This document shows, in pieces, positions 1 to 9,747 of a DNA stretch of 64,000 bases; within the stretch, counting starts at the first letter, position 1; every line of letters starts with the position of its first letter. The stretch is from Gautieria morchelliformis (Eukaryota; Basidiomycota; Agaricomycetes; Gomphales; Gomphaceae): the NCBI GenBank assembly GCA_015179125.1, contig WHVA01000050.1, forward strand, positions 287,900 through 351,899, in the 5' to 3' direction. The position numbers and the translations under genes are program-made. The notes beneath the pieces were generated by a model. The model saw nothing but the letters and a program-made list of their open reading frames with translations, was not told the origin of the DNA and ran no database searches.

Positions 1-1
1 C

Positions 2-532
2 CAGACCTGCGGCCATGCCCTCATCACTTTCACCACGCCCGAGGTGGCCAACAAGATACTAACGGATGGGCTGATCGTGTGTCAGAAGCGCGTCTATGCT
101 GAGAAGTGCAAGGAGCCCACCCGCTGTCTTAAATGCCAGGGGTGGAGCCATATGTCCTATGCCTGTCCACAAGGACATGACACGTGCGGCACCTGCGGGG
201 GATGCCACAGGACGCCCGCCTGCGACCAAATGAGGCTATACTGTGTCTCGTGCAAATCTGCGGAGCATGCAAGCTGGGCCAGAACATGTCCGGTATTTCA
301 GAGTAAGTGCGTTGAGCTGGACACCAGACTTCTTGAGAACCAGATGCCCTATTTCCCCACCGAGGAGGCATGGACCCACGTCTCTCAACCGCCCAAGATG
401 CCCCCCCCCGATCCCAGTGCCCACCTTTCCGATATTCGCACCACAGCAGGATACGGGATGGGAGATAGTGACATGCCGGAGGGGCAAGTACAGGCAGCTG
501 CAGCCAGCGCCCCAGCAAGCTCCTGTCAGTGA
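2..532 (+). pseudogene. LINE ORF1 (gag-like) C-terminal part, cut by window edge
   Basis: This is the 3' part of a non-LTR retrotransposon ORF1, which binds element RNA in the RNP particle. The reading frame is open from base 2, so the start lies left of the window; it stops at TGA 530-532. A cysteine/histidine-rich block at about 120-300 holds zinc knuckles: CLKCQGWSHMSYAC, followed by CGTCGGC and CVSCKSAEH motifs. This arrangement is typical of fungal Tad1-like LINE ORF1 proteins, which place knuckles after a central helical region. ORF2 of the same element starts about 90 bases downstream. The family is clear; clade assignment is inferred. Confidence 0.8.
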
Positions 533-2502
533 GGGTGCTGCACCCCCCCTGACGATCTCAACCAGGGCCCCACCGTGCGGTGGGGCGACACAGACAGAGA
601 AGGTGAGCCACCCCCACCAGAGCAATGCTGATGTCCTACACAACAGGGCCAACACCAACGAGACTGAGAATATTTCAACAAAATCTTAATAAATCTGACA
701 AGGCACAGTACGACCTCATCAACTCTGCGATTCACAAAGAGTGGGACCTGATATTTCTACAAGAGCTGTACATTGACACGCTGGGGAATATGAAGGCTAA
801 CCATAACTGGCGCGTCCTATACCCCACCTCTCATTTGACTAACATAGTATTGAAGGAGGCGGTAGATCTGATCGCTGAGCACCTCCTCTATATCTTCCAT
901 GCCACCTTCACACTGAAAACTTACAGTGATAGCTGGAGATCTTGGATTACAGTGGTGCTACGGAAACCGGGCAAGGCCCGCTACGATGTTCCAAAATCCT
1001 ACCGTCCCATAGCCCTGCTCAACACTATAGGAAAGCTGCTAATGGCTATAGTCGTGGAAGACCTGGTCTACCTGGCCGAGAAGCACAACCTCCTGCCAGC
1101 CAATCACTTCGGCGGGAGGCCCGGCAGGACGACCACCGACTCCCTCCACCTTGTAGTCAACAGGATCAAAGGAGCGTGGAGAAGGAAGAAGGTAGCGGTA
1201 ATGTTATTCCTTGACATTGAGGGAGCATTCCCGAATGCGGTGACGGATCGGCTTCTACACAACATGAGGAAGCGAAGGGTGCCAGAAGAGTTCGTGAGCT
1301 TTGTGGGTGGATGCTGGCCAGCCGACGCACCAGGATTAAGTTCAACGATTACCTCTTGGACTGGGTGCACATAGACAACGGGATTGTGCAGGGGGACCTG
1401 CTCTCTATGATCCTCTACCTCTACTATAATGCTGATCTCATAGATATTGCTAATGGAAAGGGGCAGGCTGCGGTGGCGTACGTCGACGACGCCAACCGCT
1501 ACTCAGAAGGCGACACCTACAAGGAAGCGTATGAGGGACTGAGGGAGATGCTGCTCAAGGAGGGGGGAGGGGGGGGGGGAAGAGTGGGTGCTGACCCACC
1601 ACTCTGGATTCGAAAAGTCCAAGTTCGCAATAGTAGGGTTTTCAAGACGCCGAATGGGAGACCCTGCAAAACCAAGTGCGACATAAAACCCGACTTCACG
1701 TACGAGGACGCCGTTGTCCAGCCAACATCAGCACACAAGTTCTTAGGAGTCTTTTTGGACGAGGAGCTGCGATGGAAGGTTCAGGCTGAGAAGGCAGTGG
1801 CGAAAGTGGCTAAGTGGACATTATTGGCTCGCAGACTAACTAAACCCTCCACAGGGGTTCGCGCAACATACATGAGGCAGCTATACAGCGTGGTGGCAAT
1901 ACCCAAATTCATGTACGCTGCGGATGTTTGGTACACGCTGGTGCAGAAGAACCGAGGGGAGGGGAGAGTGACAGGGTCTGTGGGAGTGGTGCGTAAGCTA
2001 ATGTCTGTGCAGCACATGGCTACCATCGCTATCACTGGAGCTGTATGGGATCCTGCTTTGCCAGTCAAATAGGAGAGATTCCATGTATTTTCGAAATAGT
2101 GACCTTAAAATATAGCATACAGGCTTTGCTATCATGGGGGATGATCTATTTAAACTTCCTCTAATTTCCTATCATTTCTTCGCCATTTTTAACGAAGTCC
2201 TTGGCCCAAAACACTTCTATTCTGTTGCAGCAGAGTTATGAATCCACATGTATCCACAACTCTGCTTATTCAAACTCCGACGCGCGCGCGCCCGAACTCG
2301 AGCCTGTGGACACTTACACGCCCACAAACTCTGGCCAACCTACCGGTTCAGACTCAGCACTCTGGAAATAGCAATTTATTCCCAAGCCTCCACAACACAG
2401 TTTGTGCAATACAAACTCAGCCCAACCTATGCTGCCATAGCAACAAGGCTATGCTAGGCTGTGCTATGCCATGACTACACTCCTAAAATAGAATTAGGGC
2501 CA

Positions 2503-3040
2503 TGACTCACTGCCAAGCTGGAGTATTATTGGTCCAAAGTCTTGTGACTTGGGAAATGACTCCTGCATGACTCAGAGCCTGGCTCGGCACGTGACTCATG
2601 CTTGAACTCTGGCGTATCATTGGCTGAGAGGCCTCTTACCAATGGAAGGCTGTGTTGAGCTAATCCTCTTTAAGAATAAGGGTGTATCTTATTCTTAGAC
2701 GTGACTCATGCCTGACTCACTACCCCATTTCTGCATGACTCACCCCCTAAATCGTGGGCTGCGATTGGTCAACACGAGTTCTGACTCATTACCCTTTTTC
2801 ACTCTGACTCACTACCCCATTTATGCATGACTCAGTGCATGACTCACTCCCTAATCGTGAACTGCGATTGGCCAACACATGCTCTGACTCACTACCCTTT
2901 TTCTCTCTGACTCACTACCCCATTTCTGTGTGACTCAGTGCATGACTCACACCCTATTCGTGGACTGTGATTGGCCAACACATGCTCTGACTCACTACCC
3001 TTTTTCTCAATGACTCACTACCCTATTTCTTCGTGACTCA
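2503..3040 (+). promoter_or_regulatory. Array of 17 TGACTCA sites with interleaved CCAAT boxes in the LTR U3
   Basis: TGACTCA, the palindromic core bound by Gcn4/AP-1-type bZIP factors, occurs 17 times in about 540 bases. The array is built from roughly 105-bp tandem units that also carry GATTGG (CCAAT reversed) near 2764, 2867 and 2969. It lies directly upstream of the TATA box at 3071. Solo LTR 2 lacks the array. The sites are seen directly; binding by a bZIP activator is inference from the known motif. Confidence 0.75.
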
Positions 3041-3070
3041 TTCTAGTCTATTAATAGATAGTAGATACAA

Positions 3071-3077
3071 TATAAAA
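3071..3077 (+). promoter_or_regulatory. TATA box of solo LTR 1
   Basis: TATAAAA sits in the sequence CAATATAAAAGGAGGCC, which is conserved in solo LTR 2 at 5184-5190. It precedes the best conserved part of the LTR and so probably marks the U3/R promoter. Confidence 0.6.
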
Positions 3078-4402
3078 GGAGGCCTTACTGCCCACCTTTC
3101 ATCAGCCAATACATCATCATCTACTATCCACGTACCTCGTGTGACTTGCCAAGCTTGCACAGCTTACTAAGCTGCTAACCCCAGCTAGGGTTATTACACT
3201 TACTTAGTGTATTAATTCTCAGTTAAGTAGTTGCGTTTCTACTTAGCCACCCGGACTAACACTCCAGGTGAAATTCTGCAGAGTGAGTCTGACAATCGAT
3301 TTCCTTGTCAATTAGCTCTCCAATACCCGAGACGAACTGATCAGTGACTTTCCTGTTCAGTGACTTTCACAAGTCACTTCTTAAACCCTAGTCGCTCGTT
3401 TTTTGCAGTGCATTGACGTTAATCGGGTCAGTCCACTTACAAACTCTCCTGTGAAGCCATTCCTATCTTTTTGGAATACTTGGACCCCGATAGTCGTCCT
3501 TGAACCTACAGACTTTTGGTTTATTGTTCAGTGCTGCTAAGAAATGTATTGCCTTCCATCCGTATTAACTTGGACTAGTTTTTACGCGGATTGCAACCAA
3601 GGTACAAATATTAAATTATTTCCGGAGTTGTGCTGCAGCATTGTTTAATATTCTTTGAGTTTCGTATACGACACGTTCTGATAGACCAAAGTGTTAGCTC
3701 TGACACCAAAGTCTTGAAGGGTTCCAAAACAGGAGCGATGCGCACAACTGCGAGCGACGTCCTGGAGGTCCTCGCCAACATCCAGCCGATAGAGCTCCTC
3801 CTCCTAGGCATCTGCTACAAGGCTGCCCGTCGTATCGCAACTGGCCGCCGCGAGGCAGGAGTTCAAGACAGGCAACAGGCACAGATGGAGAGAGTGATGG
3901 AAAGCGTCGCCCCGGTACGGGAGGATGGTGAAGATCGACAACAGCCTGCCCTCACGCACCTACCTCAGAGACACAGCGGGCCTCACTCGAGCGCAGAACA
4001 GCCTGATCACACAGCTGCGCACAGGCCACGCCCCGCTCAACAAACACCTCCATCGGGTCAAGCAGGTGCTGTCCCCGCTGTGCCTGGCGTGCCACGGGGC
4101 CAACGAGACGGTCCACCATTTCCTCTTCGACTGCAGAGCACACGAGCACGCATGTCACAGGTTGAGACAGAAGTTGGGCAGAAAGTCAGGGTCCATCAAG
4201 GAGCTGCTGTGCAAAGGGCTCGATGGAGACACTGCTAAGATATGTAGCGACAACGGGCAGGCTGAAATCGACATTCGGTGATGTTTCCCCGTCACCCACT
4301 TAAAAGCATAAGATAACTAGCTTGACAGAGACGCTAGAATACAAGCCGGCAGACAACACCACTGCGCCATTGCATGACCAAAACCCACAAAAACACCTCC
4401 CC

Positions 4403-5871
4403 TGTGTAGGAACCGTCTTTTTAGTCTAAAAATCTCGAAAAAAGCATTAAAAAGTCTGTAAACAACCTTTTTCCCATCTTAACATCAGCCAATACATGCA
4501 GCTTTGATGGGGAACTGTCTTTAGAATATTCCTTGAATTTTCTTGCATTTTTTCGCCAATTGTTCTGACCTCCTTGGCTCAAAACTGTTTTATTTTGCTT
4601 GACAAAGGCTATGAACCCATGAGAGTCCATAACTTTGTCATCGGCGCTCAATTTCAAACTCCGACCAGGGCGATCCTCGAACGTGCTAATTCAGAGTCGC
4701 ATGTCCTCAAATACCCACAACTCCGACACTTTGGCTCTTTCAATCTCAGCTGGTGAGATTGGGAATATCCGGTGCAGCTTACACAAGCCTGTACACTTAA
4801 ATATAGTTCAAACCCAGCAGACACATGACTTGCTTCATAGCAACCATGGCTGTGTAAGGCTGTGTGTAAGACTGCCCAATGATATGCAGAGCCAAAACTA
4901 GGGTGCATATTCAAGCAATCTTATTGGATGCTGAGCCTCCAAGCTTAGTGCTACAACCCCTGAAATAGGACCCTTGACGTCATAGGGCTGTGCAGGGCTG
5001 TGTAAGGCTATGCTGGGCAGTGCAAATCAGGGAAGGTGATTGGCTATCTATTCTTAATTTCCTTGCACAAACATGCCACAATAGTTACGAGGGTGTGTTT
5101 TAGCTGCGCAAATATTTACTTATGACATCACTCGCCTAATAGATAGAAGCTCCCCATTTTATGTAATCCTGTGTAATTTACAATATAAAAGGAGGCCATT
5201 CTGAGCCCCTAGGAATCATCCAATCTAGCAATCTACTGCTTCTATCCTACACGTGACTCGTGTGACTTGCATCTTACTAAGCTGCTAATCCCAGCTAGGG
5301 TTATTCACTTACTTTAGTGTCTAATTCCTTGTTAAGTAGATACTTTTCTGCTTAGCCACCTAGACTAATCCTCCGGGTGTAATTCTACAGAGTGAGTCTG
5401 TCAATTGATAGTCTTGCCATTCGCACTCCAATACCCGAGAGAGTTGATCAGTTGATTTTCCTGGTTAATATCTTTCACAAGTCAATTCCTGTTACTTGTA
5501 AAAGCCGCTTTAGATTCTATTCTTTGCCTCTCATTTTATTGCTGTGCGCTGGTAGATTATCAGGGCAGTCCATTTATAAACTCGCCTGCTAAGTACATTC
5601 CTTTATATTTTGGAATACGCTTGGACCCCGATAGTGTCCTTGAACCTACATTCTTTTAGTTTATTGTTCAGTGCTGCTAAGAAACGCATTGTCTTCCATC
5701 CGTATCAACTTGGACTAGTTTTTATGCGGATTGCAACCAAGGTACAAATATTAAATTATTTCCTGAGTTGTGCTGCAGCATTGTTTAATATTCTTTGGGT
5801 CTCGTAAATGACACGTTCTGATAGATTGAAGTGTTAGCAATAACACCAAAGTCTTGAAGGGTTCCAAAACA
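4403..5871 (+). mobile_element. Solo LTR 2 (1469 bp), relative of solo LTR 1
   Basis: It begins TGTGTAGGAACC and ends GGTTCCAAAACA, flanked by the 5-bp duplication TCCCC at 4398-4402 and 5872-5876. The region from about 5184 to the end matches solo LTR 1 closely (TATAAAAGGAGGCC, then CTAATCCCAGCTAGGG, then GTCTTGAAGGGTTCC). The U3 half is much more diverged and lacks the TGACTCA array; a TGACGTCA site is present near 4976. It lies about 120 bases past the LINE ORF2 stop, probably inside or just after the LINE 3' tail. Confidence 0.88.
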
Positions 5872-7168
5872 TCCCCCACACCACTCGCGCAGCGACGCGT
5901 ACCGACTCGTCATGGCAAGACCAAGAAGAAGTCCACGGACCCCTTTTTCACCTTTGACTGCGGCGCTCCCACACGTCGTGCCAGCCCGCCTCGGCGGCCG
6001 AGCACTTAGAAAGCTAGACCACCCACACATTAGAACAACCAACAGGGGAACGGGAGTACTTACCTCAAGAGAGGGGGGCGAGAAACGGCTCGAGGAGCCA
6101 GGCTGGCGGGGGGCATGGAGCTCGTCGTCAGTGCACTCACCCACTCGAGGACGCAGTGGGATGGGAGTGTCATGACGCATTTATCTCTCATACTCAGAAG
6201 CTTAATTTTCCTATTTTCTCACCCCACCTTCATGTTTGTTCCGATCACCATTGTTATGTTCGGTAACCAACTCTCGCTGTTCGCGCCAACTACCATAGCC
6301 GCGCCGCCAAATGCACGATCGACGTCCTGGGACTGATTCGGCAGTCAGCACTGGGCCTACCACCTCCTCTGCTCAACCCTCTTCTGATGGTGTTCGAATA
6401 GTTGGATTGCCATGACCTGTGCATTTACAGCACCTTGGTACCCCCATTTTCCCTTTCGCTACTCCTCCTCAGTGTTTGCTCAGTTTCTCCCTCCACCTCG
6501 ACCTCTCCTCCCCTATGTCACCCCTTTTTGCCCTTCCTTGCATTTCGCCGAACGGATATTCGCTGCTCGCATCATTCGCCAGCAGGCACACCATCAAAAA
6601 CACGATCAATACCGTTCACCCGGCATGATGGTTCATCATTAACCCCATCGCCTTCTTAATCCAACCCCATTGGGTGTTCGTATGGTCGAAGCATGTTCGC
6701 AGGACATCCCCTCCATAGGCCGTGCGGAATCAACCCAGTAGACCAAGAGTCCGTGCAGGGTAGCATGTACACGGGTCCCAAGACATGGTTTTGTCCATAA
6801 ATGCCTTCGCCACCTCTACTCTCCGTCATTTCATGTTTTCCCTCTTCTTACATTCTATTGTATGTTTATTTCATCTATGTTGTATCATGACTGCGCACCC
6901 CTATCCAACCCTGACTCGTGATGGCCTCTTTCCTATTCGCTGATACCTTACGAGCATTCGATATAAGTAGTTTACATTCGCATGTATATTCCCCAGTTCA
7001 ATTATCATACGTCGTCCATCTTGTGCAAACTTGACCTCGCTGTGATCATTGTCTTGAGCCTCTCCTTGAAGATTTCTATCTTCGACCAGCCAAGGACTTA
7101 GGCATCACTGGTGAGTTCTCATACTTCGTCTTCGTTACCTTAGCCTTCGAACTACTTTCTGTGCTGTT

Positions 7169-7198
7169 GGCGAAGGGCTCCGAAGGAGCACCTTCGCC
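7169..7198. repeat. Imperfect hairpin, 13-bp arms
   Basis: GGCGAAGGGCTCC is followed by a GAA loop and then GGAGCACCTTCGCC, which pairs with the left arm except for one bulged base. It is in non-coding sequence; no function is evident. Confidence 0.6.
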
Positions 7199-7530
7199 AG
7201 CGAAGGGACCGCCGAAACTTAGACAGCCCTTCCGCGATACCTTGCACGTTACGTCGTCAAGTGCTGCGAGCTGTTTCGCTATGACTGTAGACAGGGCGAG
7301 CCCCGTTCGGGCAACCCCTTTTGTTTTGTGAACATTCATCGGTTCACTTATTCGCCGAACGGCATACTTATTCGCACAAGTTATTCGGGCATTTGTTGTG
7401 TTCACTAATACACAATATTAACGCCTGAAAACCAATCTTGACAGGGAGCCCTAGGGAGTGAGAGGGAAGGCCCACCCAGTTTTAGTATGATGCGTGTGGC
7501 GACCAACATAGGCCTAGCCTGGGGTCGATT

Positions 7531-7581
7531 AAAATGATATAAAAAATAAAAAATAAAAATAAAAAAAAAGAATAAAAAAGA
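7531..7581 (+). repeat. A-rich low-complexity tract
   Basis: The tract consists of reiterated AAAAAT/ATAAAA words. It could be a decayed retroposon tail, but no target duplication was found. Confidence 0.6.
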
Positions 7582-7628
7582 CAACACGCACCAATCCCAC
7601 ACCACCCTTCACTGCACCATACCCATTC

Positions 7629-7832
7629 ATGGTGGAAGGCAGGTGGTGGAATGAGATGGTGCAAGGACAGCATGCGGATTACCTGAATACTTGGTCATCG
7701 CATGTCGATCCGCCAGCATTTGAAGGTGTAACAGCGTTCAAACCTAAAGATGTGCTGGAGGATGTGGAGGATGAGGAAGCGCTTGCTGATGAAGGAGAAA
7801 ATGGTTTGGGAGATGAGGAGGAAGCAGACTAA
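7629..7832 (+). CDS. Small unrecognised ORF with acidic tail
   Basis: An ATG at 7629 opens a 67-residue frame. The N-terminal half is Trp-rich (GRWWNEMVQG) and the C-terminal third is strongly acidic (DVLEDVEDEEALADEGEN). I do not recognise it. It lies near the 3' side of the Tnp2 transposase, on the opposite strand, and could be a terminal exon of another decayed element or chance. Confidence 0.2.
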   Translation: MVEGRWWNEMVQGQHADYLNTWSSHVDPPAFEGVTAFKPKDVLEDVEDEEALADEGENGLGDEEEAD

Positions 7833-9120
7833 TTGAGGGTGTTCATGGTAATAAGGCCGCCACAGCGAGAGGGCTTTGATGAGTACACAAGAAGAAAGAT
7901 GAGCCAAACCCATGTACTACCTTATTCAATGCGAACAACCTGTTGTCATACTAATGCAGCATGGGGCTCATCTGACATGATCGATGAATGGCTCACACTT
8001 AACAAAAGCTAGTGAAAACTCACTTTATCCAGGGTCACTGTGAACCACTGGCGAGGAGTACTCGCTGCTACTGTACCTCGTGCCACATGGCACAGTATCA
8101 TATGGAAAGGAATTGCAGCCACACAAGGATTGAATGGAGCATTCATATCGGCGCGATGAAAGCGAATGTCGAGTTCAGGGCTAGTTCAATCTTGTTAGTT
8201 TTTGGTTGCTATGAGAATAGAAACATACTAGTCAGCCCAAACATTGTCCTTGATTGGAACGGAGGGTATCAAACCAAGACATTTCTGCGAACAGAGTGGA
8301 AGCATGGCCGGGTTGGTTATGTTCAAAGATACTGATAATCTCACCATATAGGGAGCTTCCGGACACATTAGCTTTCACAAGAGCCGAATGTTGAGTCGTG
8401 GCATCGTGATCACCAAGAGTAGTGGTGAATCTGCAACCGTTCCTGATAATATACTGATAGAAAGTTGCTGCTGAAGACAAATAGACAGCATCTCCAGGGG
8501 TTTTGAGATCCAGACCTAGCCAGATGCGTGGGGTGTGATTGTAAGCCCCTGCTGTGTTCCTGACCTGTTGTAGTACGCGGCTATTGCTCTATGGGTAGAC
8601 GGTGGAATAAATCTGGTTGATTGCTTGAGTGTAGGGCCACGAACCAGATAAGACCCATTGGAGACTGTTGGCATCGTCAACAAGCTGACTCCACATCCAA
8701 ATTACCTTACCATCTAGCAATGCCTCCTCTCGTGCGTAAGCTAACGCCTCGACTGTTCCCCGAACCTCTGATGGCCGCTGAAGCATACGTAGAGAAATAC
8801 GTGATTCTTCCATGTCCAGACGCTCAGAAACAAGACACATCTGTAAGCTGGAGATAGGCCCAGCACGGCATGAGAGAAAAAAATCCACTTATGGTCTGGT
8901 GTAATTGGACATCCCTGCCCCACTCACGCATCATGCTTACCTCGAGTTGGCCGCCTCCCCAGTTATTAGACTTGAAGCTTTTGAGAAGCTTGTTCAACTG
9001 TTCGCCTAGAAAACACCAAAAACCATAGACCGGGCCATAATCCTTAATTTGGTCAGGAAGGTGCATGATGTAGTGGTGGTTAGGTTTCATTTTGCTTTGG
9101 CTGTACATCTAGATCATAAT

Positions 9121-9123
<3 letters not shown>

Positions 9124-9147
<24 letters not shown>
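9124..9147 (+). repeat. (GA)n microsatellite, LINE 3' tail
   Basis: Twelve or more GA units directly abut the left target duplication. In the LINE orientation it is a terminal (TC)n tract, in the position where these elements carry a simple-repeat tail. Confidence 0.75.
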
Positions 9148-9152
<5 letters not shown>

Positions 9153-9240
9153 ATTATAGTGCTAGAAGCGCTGGGCGCTTATGGTGCACTTTAGCTACGC
9201 GTACATAGAGGCTGTACCCTACCGAACGGATAATGTAAGA

Positions 9241-9747
9241 CTACATCTGGGCAAATGTGGGGGGGGTACCCACGGATGCACTTTTGAGGATCGGGGCATC
9301 CCTCGAGACGTTCTTCGTGGATATGAAAATTTGTTTCTCTTGTAGTTCCGCTGACAGCTTTTGCCTCGACGAGGCACCCTGAGCAGTAGTTCCTCCCAGG
9401 CCCCTTTTCGCTGCAGCAGCGTAGGAGGAGGTAAGTGTGGTGGAGTGGGGCGACGGGAGTGCGGAGGAGATGGCGTCTTTTATGTCGGCGGTCGCCTTCA
9501 GGAGGTCGTTGTTTGTGGCGAGTCTGTTGACCCCATAGAGGAGGGAGGCCTCGCACAGGAGTTTGGTGATGGCAATGAGCTGCGATGTACCTTCCTTGCC
9601 GACATTCCAGGTATTGCCGTGTTTAAAATCTCCAAAGGACTCGAGGGCTGCAGCTAGGGCTGAGATGTCAGTTTTGTTGTTGTCGTCGATTCCCCTGCCT
9701 CTCAGGATGGCCACCGGGTCTCCTGGGTCGGTAATGGGTGTCGGCAT
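9241..9747 (-). pseudogene. LINE ORF1 N-terminal fragment
   Basis: An ATG at 9747 opens 168 residues ending at TAG 9243-9241. The content is Ala- and Ser-rich with a helical stretch, a TSSYAAAAKRGLG segment and a closing VSRDAPILK motif, features of fungal LINE ORF1 N-termini before the zinc knuckles. It probably complements the knuckle-containing C-terminus of the kind seen at 2-532. The frame is open but ends before any RNA-binding finger, so it cannot be a complete gag. Confidence 0.65.

Larger units (their letters stand above)
2042..3731 (+). mobile_element. Solo LTR 1 (1690 bp) inserted in the LINE
   Basis: The element begins TGTATGGGATCC and ends GGTTCCAAAACA, so it has TG...CA ends with short inverted similarity. 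It is flanked by a perfect 5-bp target duplication, GGAGC, at 2037-2041 and 3732-3736. Removing the LTR and one duplication restores the LINE reading frame, which confirms the boundaries. A second, diverged member is at 4403-5871. The 3' 650 bases of the two copies align well, including the promoter block (TATAAAA at 3071-3077). No internal coding region of the parent element is in the window. Which superfamily owns this long LTR cannot be told from the LTR alone. Confidence 0.9.
625..4281 (+). pseudogene. LINE ORF2 (endonuclease-reverse transcriptase), decayed and split by a solo LTR
   Basis: ORF2 should nick target DNA and reverse-transcribe the element. An ATG at 625 opens the start of an apurinic-type endonuclease (RIFQQNLNKS, IFLQEL), but around 838 the frame jumps straight into the region before the reverse transcriptase, so most of the endonuclease is deleted. 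The RT palm is readable (YRPIALLNTIGKLL, FLDIEGAFPN, then VAYVDDAN with the catalytic DD at about 1478-1495). A frameshift lies near 1311 and a G-run at about 1561-1580 disrupts the following part. The frame is interrupted at 2041 by the solo LTR and resumes exactly in frame at 3737. The RNase H region is largely missing. A C-terminal CLACHGANETVHHFLFDC finger lies at about 4081-4135. The copy is dead. Confidence 0.85.
5872..7628. other. No recognisable gene; degenerate AT/CT-rich sequence
   Basis: Only short open frames occur and none resembles a known family. The first 300 bases are GC-rich and may be residual LINE 3' sequence or host DNA. From about 6180 the sequence is CT-rich with repeated TTCGCC/GCCGAACG words (6545 and 7350), suggesting an old, undelimited repeat. 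An imperfect hairpin is listed separately. Confidence 0.5.

Noticed and set aside
3630-4238. 202-codon frame as an independent gene
   Set aside because: It starts inside the solo LTR and is the LINE ORF2 continuation followed by the wrong frame.
5785-6180. 131-codon minus-strand frame in the GC-rich block
   Set aside because: No family resemblance, and it crosses the boundary of solo LTR 2.
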